Below, piece after piece: positions 9,179 through 18,283 of a stretch of 64,000 nucleotides of DNA; position 1 is the first letter of the stretch, and every line of letters begins with the position of its first letter. The translations under genes and the position numbers were made by a program. The notes beneath the pieces were generated by a model. It did no database searches. It saw only the letters and a list, made by a program, of their open reading frames with translations, and had not been told where the DNA came from. The DNA is from Streptomyces griseoruber (GTDB lineage Bacteria; Actinomycetota; Actinomycetes; Streptomycetales; Streptomycetaceae), in contig NZ_KQ948764.1 in the NCBI RefSeq assembly GCF_001514205.1, positions 1 to 64,000 of the forward strand, given 5' to 3'.

Positions 9179-9877
9179 ATGCCGGTAGCGATCATCACGG
9201 GGGCCTCGAAGGGACTGGGGCGGGCGCTGGCCGAGGCGCTGGCCGCGCGGGGCTGGGATCTGGTGCTGGACGCGAGGAACGAGGGGGTGCTGAAGGAGAC
9301 GGCCGCCCGGGTGTCGGGGCACGGGACGGAGGTCCGGGCGCCGGCGGGAGATGTCACGGATCCCGCGCACCGGTCGGCGCTGGTGGCGGCGGCCCGGCGG
9401 CTGGGCGGGTGCGATCTGGTGGTGAGCAACGCGAGCGCGCTGGGTGCCGAGCCGCTGGTACGGCTGGACGAGCTGCCGCTGGAAGGACTGCGGCGGGCGC
9501 TGGAGGTGAACGTGGTGGCGGCGCTGGGGCTGGTCCAGGAGGCGCTGCCGTTGCTGCGGGCGGCGCGGGCGGGCGCGGTGATCACCGTGAGCTCGGACGC
9601 GGCGGCCGAGGCCTATGAGACCTGGGGCGGCTACGGGGCGTCGAAGGCGGCTCTGGACCACCTCGCGGCGGTGCTCGGCGAGGAGGAGCCGGGGTTGCGG
9701 GTGTGGGCGGTGGATCCCGGGGACATGGGCACGGACCTGTACGCGGCGGCCGTACCGGACGACGACGATCCGCGTCCGGAGCCGGGCAGTGTGGTGCCGG
9801 CCTTCCTGCGGCTGCTGGACGAGCGTCCGGCGAGCGGGCGGTACGCGGCTCCGGCGCTGCTGGAGGGACGGCGATGA
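9179..9877 (+). CDS. Short-chain dehydrogenase/reductase (SDR)
   Basis: 232 aa classical SDR. The cofactor motif TGASKGLGRA at the N-terminus, DLVVSNASALG (NNAG-like), and catalytic Ser (TVSSDAA), Tyr and Lys (YGASK) are all present. The arginine/aspartate pattern after beta-2 suggests NADP(H), but the substrate cannot be predicted. GAGGGGA precedes the ATG. The stop overlaps the start of the QueA-like gene (ATGA), so the two are translated as a pair. Confidence 0.9.
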   Translation: MPVAIITGASKGLGRALAEALAARGWDLVLDARNEGVLKETAARVSGHGTEVRAPAGDVTDPAHRSALVAAARRLGGCDLVVSNASALGAEPLVRLDELPLEGLRRALEVNVVAALGLVQEALPLLRAARAGAVITVSSDAAAEAYETWGGYGASKAALDHLAAVLGEEEPGLRVWAVDPGDMGTDLYAAAVPDDDDPRPEPGSVVPAFLRLLDERPASGRYAAPALLEGRR

Positions 9878-11013
9878 CGCTGGCGGTGAGGGTGCCGGAG
9901 GAGCTGTCGGCGCGGGTGCCGGCCGAGCAGCGCGGGCCGGGGCGGCAGCGGGACGACGTACGGCTGCTGGTGTCGCGGGGGACGGAGCCGGCGCATCACG
10001 CGTTCCGGGAGCTGCCGTGTCTGCTGCGGGCCGGGGACCTGCTGGTGGTGAACACCTCGCCGACGCTGGCGGCGGCCGTGAACGGGCGGATCGCGCACGC
10101 GCGCGTGGTGGTGCACTTCTCGACGCGCGGCGACGCGGCGTACGGCGGTGCGGCGCGGTGGGCGGTCGAGCTGCGGGATCCGGACGGGAGGGGAACGACA
10201 CGCGCGCGTGCGGGAGGGCCCGCCGGGACGGAGGTGCGGCTGCCCGGGGGTGTGCGGCTGACGCTGGAGGAGCCGCTGAGCCCCGGGAGCGGGCGGCTGT
10301 GGTGGGCACGGGCGGCCGGTGGGGCGGGGGCCGGCGGCCGGGGCGCGGCCGACGTACCGGGGCTGTTGCGGGAGCACGGGCGGCCCATCCGTTACTCCTA
10401 CACGGAGCGGGACCAGCCGTTGTCCGTGCATCAGACGGTGTTCGCGCTGCCGTCGGCCGACGGTGCGGGCAGCGCGGAGATGCCGAGTGCGGCGCGGCCC
10501 TTCACGGCGGGGCTGGTGGCGGAGCTGGTGAGCCGGGGGGTGCAGTTCGCGCCGGTCGCGCTGCACACCGGGGTGGCTTCGGCGGAGGTGCACGAGCCGC
10601 CGTATCCCGAGCGGTTCTCGGTGCCGGAGGCCTCGGCGCGGCTGATCAACGCCGTGCGGGCCGGGGACGGGCGGGTGATCGCCGTGGGGACGACGGCCGT
10701 GCGGGCGGTGGAGTCGGCCATGGGGCCGGACGGGGTCGTACGCGCGCGTGAGGGGTGGACGGACCTCGTGGTGACGCCCGGGCGCGGGGTGCGGGTGGTG
10801 GACGGGCTGCTGACCGGGCTGCACGAGCCGGAGGCCTCGCATCTGCTGATGCTGGAGGCGGTGGCGGGGCGGGCCGCGATCGACCGGGGGTACGAGGAGG
10901 CGCTGCGGGGGCGCTATCTGTGGCACGAGTTCGGGGACGTCCATCTCCTCCTGCCGGAGGAGGGTCCGGCAGAGGGCCCTCACGGAGAGCATTGCTTCAG
11001 CAACTGCCCGTGA
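9874..11013 (+). CDS. S-adenosylmethionine:tRNA ribosyltransferase-isomerase-like protein (QueA family)
   Basis: 379 aa. QueA-family landmarks are present: DDVRLLVSR near the start, GDLLVVNTSPTLAA (QueA consensus GDLLVxNDTRVxPAR), IRYSYTE, HTGVAS (LHVGxGTF-like segment) and a C-terminal helical stretch ending YLWHEFGDVHLLL. Canonical QueA makes epoxyqueuosine in tRNA from SAM. Several consensus residues differ here, and no other queuosine gene is in the window. The true reaction could therefore differ. It is translationally coupled to an SDR and closed by a terminator at 11097. Confidence 0.85.
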   Translation: MTLAVRVPEELSARVPAEQRGPGRQRDDVRLLVSRGTEPAHHAFRELPCLLRAGDLLVVNTSPTLAAAVNGRIAHARVVVHFSTRGDAAYGGAARWAVELRDPDGRGTTRARAGGPAGTEVRLPGGVRLTLEEPLSPGSGRLWWARAAGGAGAGGRGAADVPGLLREHGRPIRYSYTERDQPLSVHQTVFALPSADGAGSAEMPSAARPFTAGLVAELVSRGVQFAPVALHTGVASAEVHEPPYPERFSVPEASARLINAVRAGDGRVIAVGTTAVRAVESAMGPDGVVRAREGWTDLVVTPGRGVRVVDGLLTGLHEPEASHLLMLEAVAGRAAIDRGYEEALRGRYLWHEFGDVHLLLPEEGPAEGPHGEHCFSNCP

Positions 11014-11096
11014 GAACGAGGGTGGGGCGATGTGAGGCCTCGCATAGGGCGCACATCACGTACTACGGCACATAGGAGAGAAAGCGGTCCCTTGCG

Positions 11097-11128
11097 AACG
11101 GGGCAGACATTCCAGTCTGTCCCGTTTT
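11097..11128 (+). terminator. Terminator after the QueA-like gene
   Basis: A 12-bp stem (AACGGGGCAGAC / GTCTGTCCCGTT, one G-U pair, 6-nt loop ATTCCA) is followed by TT and then GCCC. It ends the SDR/QueA-like unit before the transglycosylase gene. Confidence 0.75.
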
Positions 11129-11129
11129 G

Positions 11130-11312
11130 CCCTTCCCTGATCCACTACCCGGGATCGTAGGTCACACCTTTGCCTGGGCATTTTGCGGCCGCTAAGAATT
11201 GCTCTCGTCGCTCAGCGCCGCGGGTTTCCGCCGCGGCGTTCGTTCGTGCCAAGAGCACCGTGTCCACCGTCGGACGAGCGACCTCCGCGCTCCTTCGAAG
11301 AGGTCATTCGCC
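11130..11312 (+). promoter_or_regulatory. Structured upstream/5' leader region of the transglycosylase gene
   Basis: About 180 bp without a gene. It must hold the promoter of the lytic transglycosylase. A perfect 8-bp hairpin (CGCCGCGG / CCGCGGCG, arms 11216-11223 and 11231-11238) sits in the probable 5' UTR. The ribosome site AGAGG is about 9 bases before the ATG. Cell-wall hydrolase genes in Streptomyces often have cyclic-di-AMP riboswitches, but I could not match that consensus here. Confidence 0.35.
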
Positions 11313-12059
11313 ATGCCCAAGAACACTCACAAGATCGCGATCGTCGGTGCCGCCACCCTCGGTGCGGCCGCCCTCGCCTTCTCCGTGGTGCCGGCCGACG
11401 CGCACACGACCACGACGGACGCCGTCTCCTCGGCCCGGGTCGCCTACAGCACCGAGCCGGTGCAGGGCGTGAAGGGCACGGTGACCGACCAGCTCGCCGG
11501 CTCGAACCTGAAGATCGAGGCCATCGAGGCGAAGAAGAAGGCCGCGACGGACGCCGCCGCGCAGAAGAAGGCCGCCGCCGAGGCGGTGCGCAGGGCCGTC
11601 GCCGCGAAGAAGCAGGCGGCCGCCGAGGCCGCCCGCAAGGCCGCCGCCGCGAAGGCCGCCGCCGCGCACAAGGCGAAGCAGGCCGCGAGCCGCTCCACGC
11701 ACCGCGTGACGGTGAAGCCGGTCGCCGCCAAGAGCTACGCCAACAACCTCGACGGCTGGATCCGTGAGTCGCTCCACATCATGAAGAAGCACGGCATCCC
11801 GGGCTCCTACGAGGGCATCAAGCGCAACATCATGCGGGAGTCCTCCGGCAACCCGAACGCCATCAACGACTGGGACATCAACGCCGTCAACGGCGTCCCG
11901 TCGAAGGGCCTGCTCCAGGTCATCCCGCCGACGTTCACCGCCTACCACGTCGCCGGCACCTCCTGGAACATCTACGACCCGGTCGCCAACATCACCGCCG
12001 CCTGCAACTACGCGGCCGACAAGTACGGCTCCATGGACAACGTCAACAGCGCGTACTGA
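11313..12059 (+). CDS. Secreted lytic transglycosylase (SLT domain)
   Basis: 248 aa. A signal peptide (HKIAIVGAATLGAAALAFSVVPADA) is followed by an Ala/Lys-rich helical, probably coiled-coil spacer (about residues 68-130) made of AAAEA and AAKKQA repeats. The C-terminal SLT domain has the catalytic Glu in NIMRESSGNPNAIN, SKGLLQVIPPTFTAY and the terminal AACNYAADKYG. The enzyme cleaves peptidoglycan glycan strands during growth or sporulation. It stands alone between terminators, with a long structured leader that suggests post-transcriptional control. Confidence 0.93.
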   Translation: MPKNTHKIAIVGAATLGAAALAFSVVPADAHTTTTDAVSSARVAYSTEPVQGVKGTVTDQLAGSNLKIEAIEAKKKAATDAAAQKKAAAEAVRRAVAAKKQAAAEAARKAAAAKAAAAHKAKQAASRSTHRVTVKPVAAKSYANNLDGWIRESLHIMKKHGIPGSYEGIKRNIMRESSGNPNAINDWDINAVNGVPSKGLLQVIPPTFTAYHVAGTSWNIYDPVANITAACNYAADKYGSMDNVNSAY

Positions 12060-12109
12060 TCCTTCGTCCGCACGGACGCACGGACGCACACACACGCACA
12101 CACGCACGC

Positions 12110-12146
12110 CGAAGGGCGGCACCCCGGTCCGGGGTGCCGCCCTTCG
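12110..12146. terminator. Strong bidirectional terminator
   Basis: A perfect 16-bp stem (arms 12110-12125 and 12131-12146, CGAAGGGCGGCACCCC and complement, 5-nt loop) lies between the convergent transglycosylase and FHA-ABC genes. It is preceded by a CGCACA-type microsatellite at about 12075-12109. Confidence 0.88.
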
Positions 12147-12162
12147 CGTCGTTCGGGACGGA

Positions 12163-14715
12163 CTACTTGCGCATCACCTCGGGCTCGTGCCGGCGCAGGA
12201 AGCGGGCCACGAAGAAGGCGCAGATCACACCGAGGGCGATCAGCGCGATCATGTCCAGGCTCCAGGCACCGACGGTGTGCTCCCACAGCGGGTCGTTGTC
12301 GCCGCCGTCCTTGGGCGGGCTGATCTTGTTGAAGTCCAGCGTGGCGCCGGCCGCGCCGACCGCCCAGCGCGAGGGCATCAGGTACGAGAACTCGTTGACG
12401 CCGATCGAGCCGTTCAGGGCGAACAGACAGCCGGTGAAGACCACCTGGATGATCGCGAACATGACCAGCAGCGGCATGGTCTTCTCGGCCGTCTTCACCA
12501 GCGAGGAGATGATCAGGCCGAACATCATCGAGGTGAAGCCCAGCGCCATGATCGGCAGGCACAGCTCCACCAGCGGGGCGTTGGTGAGGATCAGGCCCTC
12601 CTCCGGGATCTCCCGGCTGGAGAAGCCGATGACACCGACCAGCAGCCCCTGGATCACGGTGACCAGGCCGAGCACGAACACCTTGGACATCAGGTACGCC
12701 GAGCGCGACAGGCCGGTGGCCCGCTCACGCTCGTAGATGACCCGTTCCTTGATCAGTTCACGGACGGAGTTCGCCGCGCCCGCGAAGCAGGCGCCGACCG
12801 CGAGGATCAGCAGGACCGTGGTGGCCGTGCCGTTGGGGATGATCCGGCCGCTCTTGGGGTTGACCGGGTTGGGCAGCAGGCTGTTGCCCGAGTCGATGAG
12901 CAGGCTCACCGCGCCGAGGACGACCGGCAGGATCACCGACAGGGCGAGGAAGCCCTTGTCCGACACGATCACCGAGGTGTAGCGGCGCACCAGCGTCATG
13001 AACTGCGACATCCAGCCCTGCGGCTTCGGCGGCTTCATGGCCTGCATGGGCGGCATCTGTACGGACTGCGGCGCGACGGCGTCGATGTCCGCGGCGTACA
13101 TCTGGTAGTGCTGCGAGCCCTTCCAGCGGCCCGCCCAGTCGTAGTCGCGGTAGTTCTCGAAGGCGGAGAAGACATCGGCCCAGGTGTCGTAGCCGAAGAA
13201 GTTCAGCGCCTCCTCCGGCGGGCCGAAGTAGGCGACCGCGCCGCCCGGCGCCATCACCAGGAGCTTGTCGCACAGCGCCAGCTCGGCCACCGAGTGGGTG
13301 ACCACGAGGACCGTGCGGCCGTCGTCGGCGAGGCCGCGCAGCAGCTGCATGACATCGCGGTCCATGCCCGGGTCGAGGCCCGAGGTGGGCTCGTCCAGGA
13401 AGATCAGCGAGGGCTTGGTGAGCAGTTCCAGGGCCACCGAGACGCGCTTGCGCTGGCCGCCGGAGAGGGAGGTGACCTTCTTCTCCTTGTGGATGTCCAG
13501 CTTCAGCTCGCGCAGCACTTCGTCGATGCGGGCCTCGCGCTCGGCGGCCGTGGTGTCGGCCGGGAAGCGGAGCTTGGCCGCGTACTTGAGGGCCTTCTTG
13601 ACGGTCAGTTCCTTGTGCAGGATGTCGTCCTGCGGGACGAGACCGATGCGCTGGCGCAGCTCGGCGAACTGCTTGTAGAGGTTCCGGTTGTCGTAGAGGA
13701 CATCGCCCTGGTTGGCGGGGCGGTAGCCGGTCAGCGCCTTGAGCAGCGTGGACTTGCCGGAACCGGACGGTCCGATGACCGCGATCAGGGACTTCTCCGG
13801 GACGCCGAAGGAGACGTCCTTGAGGATCTGCTTGCCGCCGTCGACCGTGACGGTGAGGTGGCGTGCGGAGAAGGAGACCTCACCGGTGTCGACGAACTCC
13901 TCGAGCCGGTCGCCGACGATCCGGAACGTCGAGTGGCCGACGCCGACGATGTCGGCCGCGCCCAGGAGCTGGGTGCCGCCCTTGGGGATCGGCTGACCGT
14001 TGACATAGGTGCCGTTGTGCGAGCCGAGGTCGCGGATCTCCATGCTGCCGTCGGGCATGGAACGGAACTCGGCGTGGTTGCGGGACACCTGGAGGTCGGA
14101 GACGACCAGCTCGTTCTCCAGGGCACGGCCGATGCGCATGACACGGCCGAGGGAGAACTGGTGGAACGTGGTCGGGCTGCGGTCTCCGTAGACCGGCGGC
14201 GCCCCCGCGCCCCCACCGGACACGTTCTGCGCGTACGGCTCGTTCGGCCCCGGCTGCTGCGGGACCTGCGGCGCGGCCTGCGGCGGCGGCTGCCAGCCGG
14301 CCTGCGCGGCCTGCGGCTGGGCGGCCGGCGGGGCGGCCCAGCCGGGGTTCGCGGCCTGTGCGGCGTAAGGCTGCTGCTGAGGCTGTGCCGCGGGCTGCGC
14401 GACCGGCGCCTGCGCTCCCGACAGGGTCACGCGCGGGCCGTCGTTGGCGTTGCCCAGGTGCAGCGCCGAGCCGGGGCCGATCTCCAACTGGCTGATCCGC
14501 TGCCCCTGCGCGAACGTGCCGTTCGTGCTGCCGTGGTCCTCGACGACCCAACTGCGGCCGTTGAAGCTGACCGTGGCGTGGCGCCAGGAGACCCTGGCGT
14601 CCTCGAACACGATGTCCCCCTGCGGATCACGTCCGAGGGTGTATGACCTGGACGGATCGAGCGTCCAGGTACGTCCGTTCAATTCCAGTACGAGTTCCGG
14701 CACTCCATGCCCCAT
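12163..14715 (-). CDS. FHA-FHA-ABC exporter (ABC-G type, Rv1747-like)
   Basis: 850 aa. Two forkhead-associated domains: FHA1 at about residues 26-90 (YTLGRD, SWRHA, STNGTF) and FHA2 at about 193-260 (RIGRALENELVV, SRNHA, SHNGTYVNG). They are joined by an Ala/Gln/Pro-rich linker (100-180). An ABC ATPase follows with Walker A GPSGSGKST at 315-323, LSGGQRKR near 417-424 and Walker B LIFLDEPTSGLD. An ABC-2-type membrane domain has about six helices from residue 600 onward. FHA domains bind phosphothreonine, so transport is probably controlled by a Ser/Thr kinase, as in the mycobacterial homologue Rv1747. The substrate is unknown, possibly a lipid or envelope component. It is divergent from the streptophobe gene. 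Confidence 0.93.
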   Translation of the reverse strand: MGHGVPELVLELNGRTWTLDPSRSYTLGRDPQGDIVFEDARVSWRHATVSFNGRSWVVEDHGSTNGTFAQGQRISQLEIGPGSALHLGNANDGPRVTLSGAQAPVAQPAAQPQQQPYAAQAANPGWAAPPAAQPQAAQAGWQPPPQAAPQVPQQPGPNEPYAQNVSGGGAGAPPVYGDRSPTTFHQFSLGRVMRIGRALENELVVSDLQVSRNHAEFRSMPDGSMEIRDLGSHNGTYVNGQPIPKGGTQLLGAADIVGVGHSTFRIVGDRLEEFVDTGEVSFSARHLTVTVDGGKQILKDVSFGVPEKSLIAVIGPSGSGKSTLLKALTGYRPANQGDVLYDNRNLYKQFAELRQRIGLVPQDDILHKELTVKKALKYAAKLRFPADTTAAEREARIDEVLRELKLDIHKEKKVTSLSGGQRKRVSVALELLTKPSLIFLDEPTSGLDPGMDRDVMQLLRGLADDGRTVLVVTHSVAELALCDKLLVMAPGGAVAYFGPPEEALNFFGYDTWADVFSAFENYRDYDWAGRWKGSQHYQMYAADIDAVAPQSVQMPPMQAMKPPKPQGWMSQFMTLVRRYTSVIVSDKGFLALSVILPVVLGAVSLLIDSGNSLLPNPVNPKSGRIIPNGTATTVLLILAVGACFAGAANSVRELIKERVIYERERATGLSRSAYLMSKVFVLGLVTVIQGLLVGVIGFSSREIPEEGLILTNAPLVELCLPIMALGFTSMMFGLIISSLVKTAEKTMPLLVMFAIIQVVFTGCLFALNGSIGVNEFSYLMPSRWAVGAAGATLDFNKISPPKDGGDNDPLWEHTVGAWSLDMIALIALGVICAFFVARFLRRHEPEVMRK

Positions 14716-14948
14716 GAGTAGTCCCCCGAGTTACCCCCATCACAGGGAGTCTAGGGATGTCGAACATCGTCGGGAACTATTTCAGTACGGGCCCCCTGAC
14801 CGAAAGTCGGGCCTGGGGACGAGCTTGCACGAGCACATCGGCCGTTCCCGTTGACGGGGTTGAAATCGCCCCGGAGAGTGGTAAACGCACGCGAGGGGGA
14901 CGGATACGGCGATCTTCGCCGAACCGCACCGCGGATCGGGGGGTCTGC

Positions 14949-16844
14949 ATGAGTGCCGGCACTGGGGTGGAGAGCAACGGGCACGCGGGGTACGGCGGCG
15001 GTGTGCCGTGGGTGGACGTGGCGCTGGCCGCGATCGCCTCCGTGAGCTGGGCATTGATCGGGATGGCGGGGACCGCGGCGCTCGGTCTGCATCTGCTCGG
15101 GGCGGACACGGCGGGCTCGTTGGGCCCGATGACGGCGGCGGTCGTGGCACTGGGGGCAGGTGGTTCGGTCACGCCGTCGGGCGATGTGTCGGCCTTCGGC
15201 CTCACCGGAGCCGAAGCAAACACCGCCATCGAGATCACGCCACTGGGGGTGAGCCTGGTCGGCGCGCTGCTGCTGTCGTGGTTCTTCCTACGGTCCCTGC
15301 GCGCGGCCGGGGTTGTCGTCGCCCCGGCCGAACTCCTCGCCCGGGCGGGCGCGGTGGTCGCGCTGTTCGTGGCGATGCTGGGCGGGCTGGCCTGGGCGGG
15401 GCACGACGTGATCACCCTCGACGGCGGCGCGCTGGGCCTGGACGACCTGCCCGGCGGAGGCGGCGGTGGGGGCGGCGGCGGCCTGGAGATCCCCGGGCTC
15501 GGTGACATCGGGGGGCTGCTGCCCGACCGGATCGGGGATCTGATCGACGCGAAGGCGGCGGTCGGCTTCACCGTCGACACGGCGCCCACCCTGCTGGGCG
15601 GGCTCCTCTGGTCGGCGGGGATCCTGCTGATCGCCCTGCTGGCCTCGCGCCGCACGCCGCTGCCGCGCGGGTGGGAGGCGGTGCACCGGGTGGTGCGGCC
15701 CGCGGTGTCCGCCGTGGTCACCGTGGTGCTGGTGGCCGTGGCGGCCGGGCTCGCGGCGGCGGCGTACGCGGCGATCGGCGACGACCATCCGAAGCGGATC
15801 GCGGGAGCGGCGCTGCTCGGCGCGCCGAACGGGGTGTGGCTGGGTGTCTCGATCGGCCTGTTCGTCCCCTGGGACGGCCGCGCCACGGGGGCCCTCACGC
15901 AGGTCCTGCCGGACCCCCTCGACAGGCTCCTCTCCGTCGGCACCGACCAGCCGGTCACCCTCGGCCGCCTGGCCGGCCTGGAGGGCCGTGTGTGGCTGCT
16001 CGCGGTGGCCACGGCCGTGATGATGCTGTTCGCGGGGGTGCTGGTGGCGGTGCGGACGCCGGTCGGGGTGGCGGCGGGGGCCGGGGGGCGCGGCTCGCGG
16101 GGGGCCGGGGTCCGGGGTTTCGTCGGGGGGTGTGCCGTACGGCTGGGGGCCGTGACCGCGGTGGCGGTGCCGTCTCTCGGGCTGCTGACGGGGCTGTCCG
16201 TGGACGCTTCGCTGTCCGTGCTGGGGTTCGACGCGTTCGGGGCCGGGATCGAGCTGCGCGCGCACCTCGGTGCGGCGCTGCTCCTCGGGGCCGCGTGGGG
16301 GGCCGGAGCGGGGGCCGCGGGGGCGCTGCTGGCGTGCGCCACGGGGGCGGCGGGACGGCGTGCCGCGCCGTTGGCACTCAGTGACGTGACGGGGGCGGGT
16401 GGGGCGTACCCGGGCGAGGGCGGGGCCGCGCGGCCCGCCGGGGCAAAGGCGGGGCCGTATGCCCCGAGTGCGTCGTACCGGGCGCCGAACCCCGCGACCA
16501 ATCCGTATCTCCGGGTGCCGGACGGGCTGCGGGAGCCGGACGGGCCGCGGGAGCCGGAGGACGCGCGGCCCGGCGAGCGGCCCGGCGTGGAGCGCCCGGA
16601 CGAGGGGCGGCGCGGGGGCGGGCCGGTGCCGCCCGGTGGTGACGGGCGGGCGGGGCCTTCGGCCGGGGGGCGGCGGTCAGGGGATGTGTTCGGTGCGCCG
16701 ACCGTGGTGGGACCGGTCGGGCCGGTCGGGCCGGCTCCTCGGCGGCCCGGGGGCCCCGCCGGGGACGACGGGCCGCCTCCGCCTCCCCCTCCTCCTCCCC
16801 CGCTGCCGCCGAAGCGGCCTGAGCGCCCCGAGCGGCCCCGGTGA
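14949..16844 (+). CDS. Streptophobe-family multi-pass membrane protein
   Basis: 631 aa from an ATG with GGGGGG upstream. An in-frame ATG at 14757 would add 64 low-quality residues. About 10 hydrophobic segments are seen (for example VALAAIASVSWALIGMAGTA, VVALFVAMLGGLAWAG, VVTVVLVAVAAGLAAAAYAA). There is a glycine run near residue 175 and a 150-residue Pro/Arg/Gly-rich, presumably disordered C-terminus with PPPPPPPPPPLPPK. This matches the Streptomyces-restricted streptophobe family of unknown function. The shared divergent promoter region with the FHA-ABC exporter suggests, but does not prove, a joint role. Confidence 0.82.
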   Translation: MSAGTGVESNGHAGYGGGVPWVDVALAAIASVSWALIGMAGTAALGLHLLGADTAGSLGPMTAAVVALGAGGSVTPSGDVSAFGLTGAEANTAIEITPLGVSLVGALLLSWFFLRSLRAAGVVVAPAELLARAGAVVALFVAMLGGLAWAGHDVITLDGGALGLDDLPGGGGGGGGGGLEIPGLGDIGGLLPDRIGDLIDAKAAVGFTVDTAPTLLGGLLWSAGILLIALLASRRTPLPRGWEAVHRVVRPAVSAVVTVVLVAVAAGLAAAAYAAIGDDHPKRIAGAALLGAPNGVWLGVSIGLFVPWDGRATGALTQVLPDPLDRLLSVGTDQPVTLGRLAGLEGRVWLLAVATAVMMLFAGVLVAVRTPVGVAAGAGGRGSRGAGVRGFVGGCAVRLGAVTAVAVPSLGLLTGLSVDASLSVLGFDAFGAGIELRAHLGAALLLGAAWGAGAGAAGALLACATGAAGRRAAPLALSDVTGAGGAYPGEGGAARPAGAKAGPYAPSASYRAPNPATNPYLRVPDGLREPDGPREPEDARPGERPGVERPDEGRRGGGPVPPGGDGRAGPSAGGRRSGDVFGAPTVVGPVGPVGPAPRRPGGPAGDDGPPPPPPPPPPLPPKRPERPERPR

Positions 16845-16980
16845 CCGGGGGGCGAGGGCTCCACGGGGCCGATCGGCGGAGTTCATGAAGCCGACATCAC
16901 CGGTTCGCCCAGTGTTCCGTGTCCGCTGGACGGACCTCTGAGGCGAAAGGCACTGGGTGCCGGATACGGTGGGATACATC

Positions 16981-18201
16981 ATGAGAGCTTCGCAGACTTC
17001 GCCGACCTCGTCCTCTGATGCCCCCACGCTCCTTGTCAAGATCTTCGGCAAGGACAGGCCCGGCATCACGGCCGGTCTCTTCGACACCCTCGCGGCCTAC
17101 TCCGTCGACGTGGTCGACATCGAGCAGGTGGTCACGCGTGGCCGGATGGTGCTGTGCGCGCTCGTGACCGCGCCACCGCGGTCGCAGGAGGGTGACCTCC
17201 GCCGCACGGTCCACAACTGGGCCGAGTCGATCAAGATGCAGGCAGAGATCATCTCGGGTCTCGGCGACAACCGTCCGCGCGGCCTCGGTCGCTCCCTGGT
17301 GACCGTCCTCGGTCATCCGCTGACCGCGGAGGCCACCGCCAAGGTCGCCGCCAAGATCACCAAGGCCGGCGGCAACATCGACCGGATCTTCCGGCTCGCC
17401 AAGTACCCCGTCACGGCCGTCGAGTTCGCGATCTCCGGGGTGGAGACCGGGCCGCTGCGCACCGCGCTGGTCACGGACGCGCGGGTGCTCGGGGTGGATG
17501 TCGCCGTGGTGGACGCGGGTCTGCACCGGCGGGCCCAGCGGCTCGTCGTCATGGACGTCGACTCGACCCTGATCCAGGACGAGGTGATCGAGCTCTTCGC
17601 GGCGCACGCAGGCTGTGAGGACAAGGTCGCCGAGGTGACGGCGGCGGCGATGCGCGGTGAACTGGACTTCGAGCAGTCGCTGCACGCGCGCGTGGCGCTG
17701 CTGGAGGGGCTGGACGCCTCGGTGGTGGACAAGGTGCGCGCCGAGGTCCGGCTGACGCCGGGCGCGCGCACACTGATCCGTACGCTGAAGCGGCTCGGCT
17801 ACCAGGTGGGGGTCGTCTCCGGCGGCTTCACCCAGGTCACCGACGATCTGAAGGAGCGGCTGGGGCTGGACTTCGCCCAGGCCAACACGCTGGAGATCGT
17901 CGACGGCAGGCTGACCGGCCGGGTCACCGGCGAGATCGTGGACCGGGCGGGCAAGGCGCGGCTGCTGCGCCGGTTCGCCGCGGAGGCGGGCGTACCGCTC
18001 TCGCAGACCGTGGCGATCGGCGACGGCGCCAACGACCTGGACATGCTGAACGCGGCCGGTCTCGGGGTCGCCTTCAACGCCAAGCCGGTGGTGCGCGAGG
18101 CGGCGCACACGGCGGTGAACGTGCCGTTCCTCGACACGGTCCTGTATCTGCTGGGCATCACCCGCGAAGAGGTCGAGGCGGCGGAGACCCACACCGAGTA
18201 G
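16981..18201 (+). CDS. serB: Phosphoserine phosphatase SerB with N-terminal ACT domains
   Basis: 406 aa from the ATG at 16981; a GTG at 16957 is an alternative. The N-terminal ~180 residues contain two ACT-like regulatory modules (TLLVKIFGKDRPGITAGLFD and a second near SLVTVLGHPLT). The HAD phosphatase core has motif I DVDSTL with nucleophile D192 and acid D194, motif II VVSGGFT and motif IV GDGANDLDML. It catalyses the last step of serine synthesis. The ACT modules probably mediate serine feedback, as in mycobacterial SerB2. Monocistronic, closed by a terminator at 18238. Confidence 0.95.
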   Translation: MRASQTSPTSSSDAPTLLVKIFGKDRPGITAGLFDTLAAYSVDVVDIEQVVTRGRMVLCALVTAPPRSQEGDLRRTVHNWAESIKMQAEIISGLGDNRPRGLGRSLVTVLGHPLTAEATAKVAAKITKAGGNIDRIFRLAKYPVTAVEFAISGVETGPLRTALVTDARVLGVDVAVVDAGLHRRAQRLVVMDVDSTLIQDEVIELFAAHAGCEDKVAEVTAAAMRGELDFEQSLHARVALLEGLDASVVDKVRAEVRLTPGARTLIRTLKRLGYQVGVVSGGFTQVTDDLKERLGLDFAQANTLEIVDGRLTGRVTGEIVDRAGKARLLRRFAAEAGVPLSQTVAIGDGANDLDMLNAAGLGVAFNAKPVVREAAHTAVNVPFLDTVLYLLGITREEVEAAETHTE

Positions 18202-18237
18202 CACCTCGTACGTCGAGGAGGCCTCGGAGGACAGGCA

Positions 18238-18265
18238 GGGCCCGGTACCGATGGGTGCCGGGCCC
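18238..18265. terminator. Bidirectional terminator between serB and sixA
   Basis: A 12-bp stem GGGCCCGGTACC / GGTGCCGGGCCC (one T-G pair) with loop GATG lies between converging genes. Confidence 0.8.
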
Positions 18266-18283
18266 TCGCTCGTGCCGGACGGG

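Noticed and set aside
11130..11312. Cyclic-di-AMP (ydaO) riboswitch upstream of the transglycosylase
   Set aside because: The context is right, but I could not find the conserved core of that riboswitch. Only a simple hairpin is visible.
12075..12109. CGCACA-type microsatellite as a CRISPR-like array
   Set aside because: The units are short, with no spacers and no cas genes. It is simple low-complexity sequence before a terminator.
14777..16864. 695-codon minus-strand frame opposite the streptophobe gene
   Set aside because: Pro/Arg/Ser/Thr composition without any domain; the plus-strand frame has regular membrane helices and a good ribosome site.
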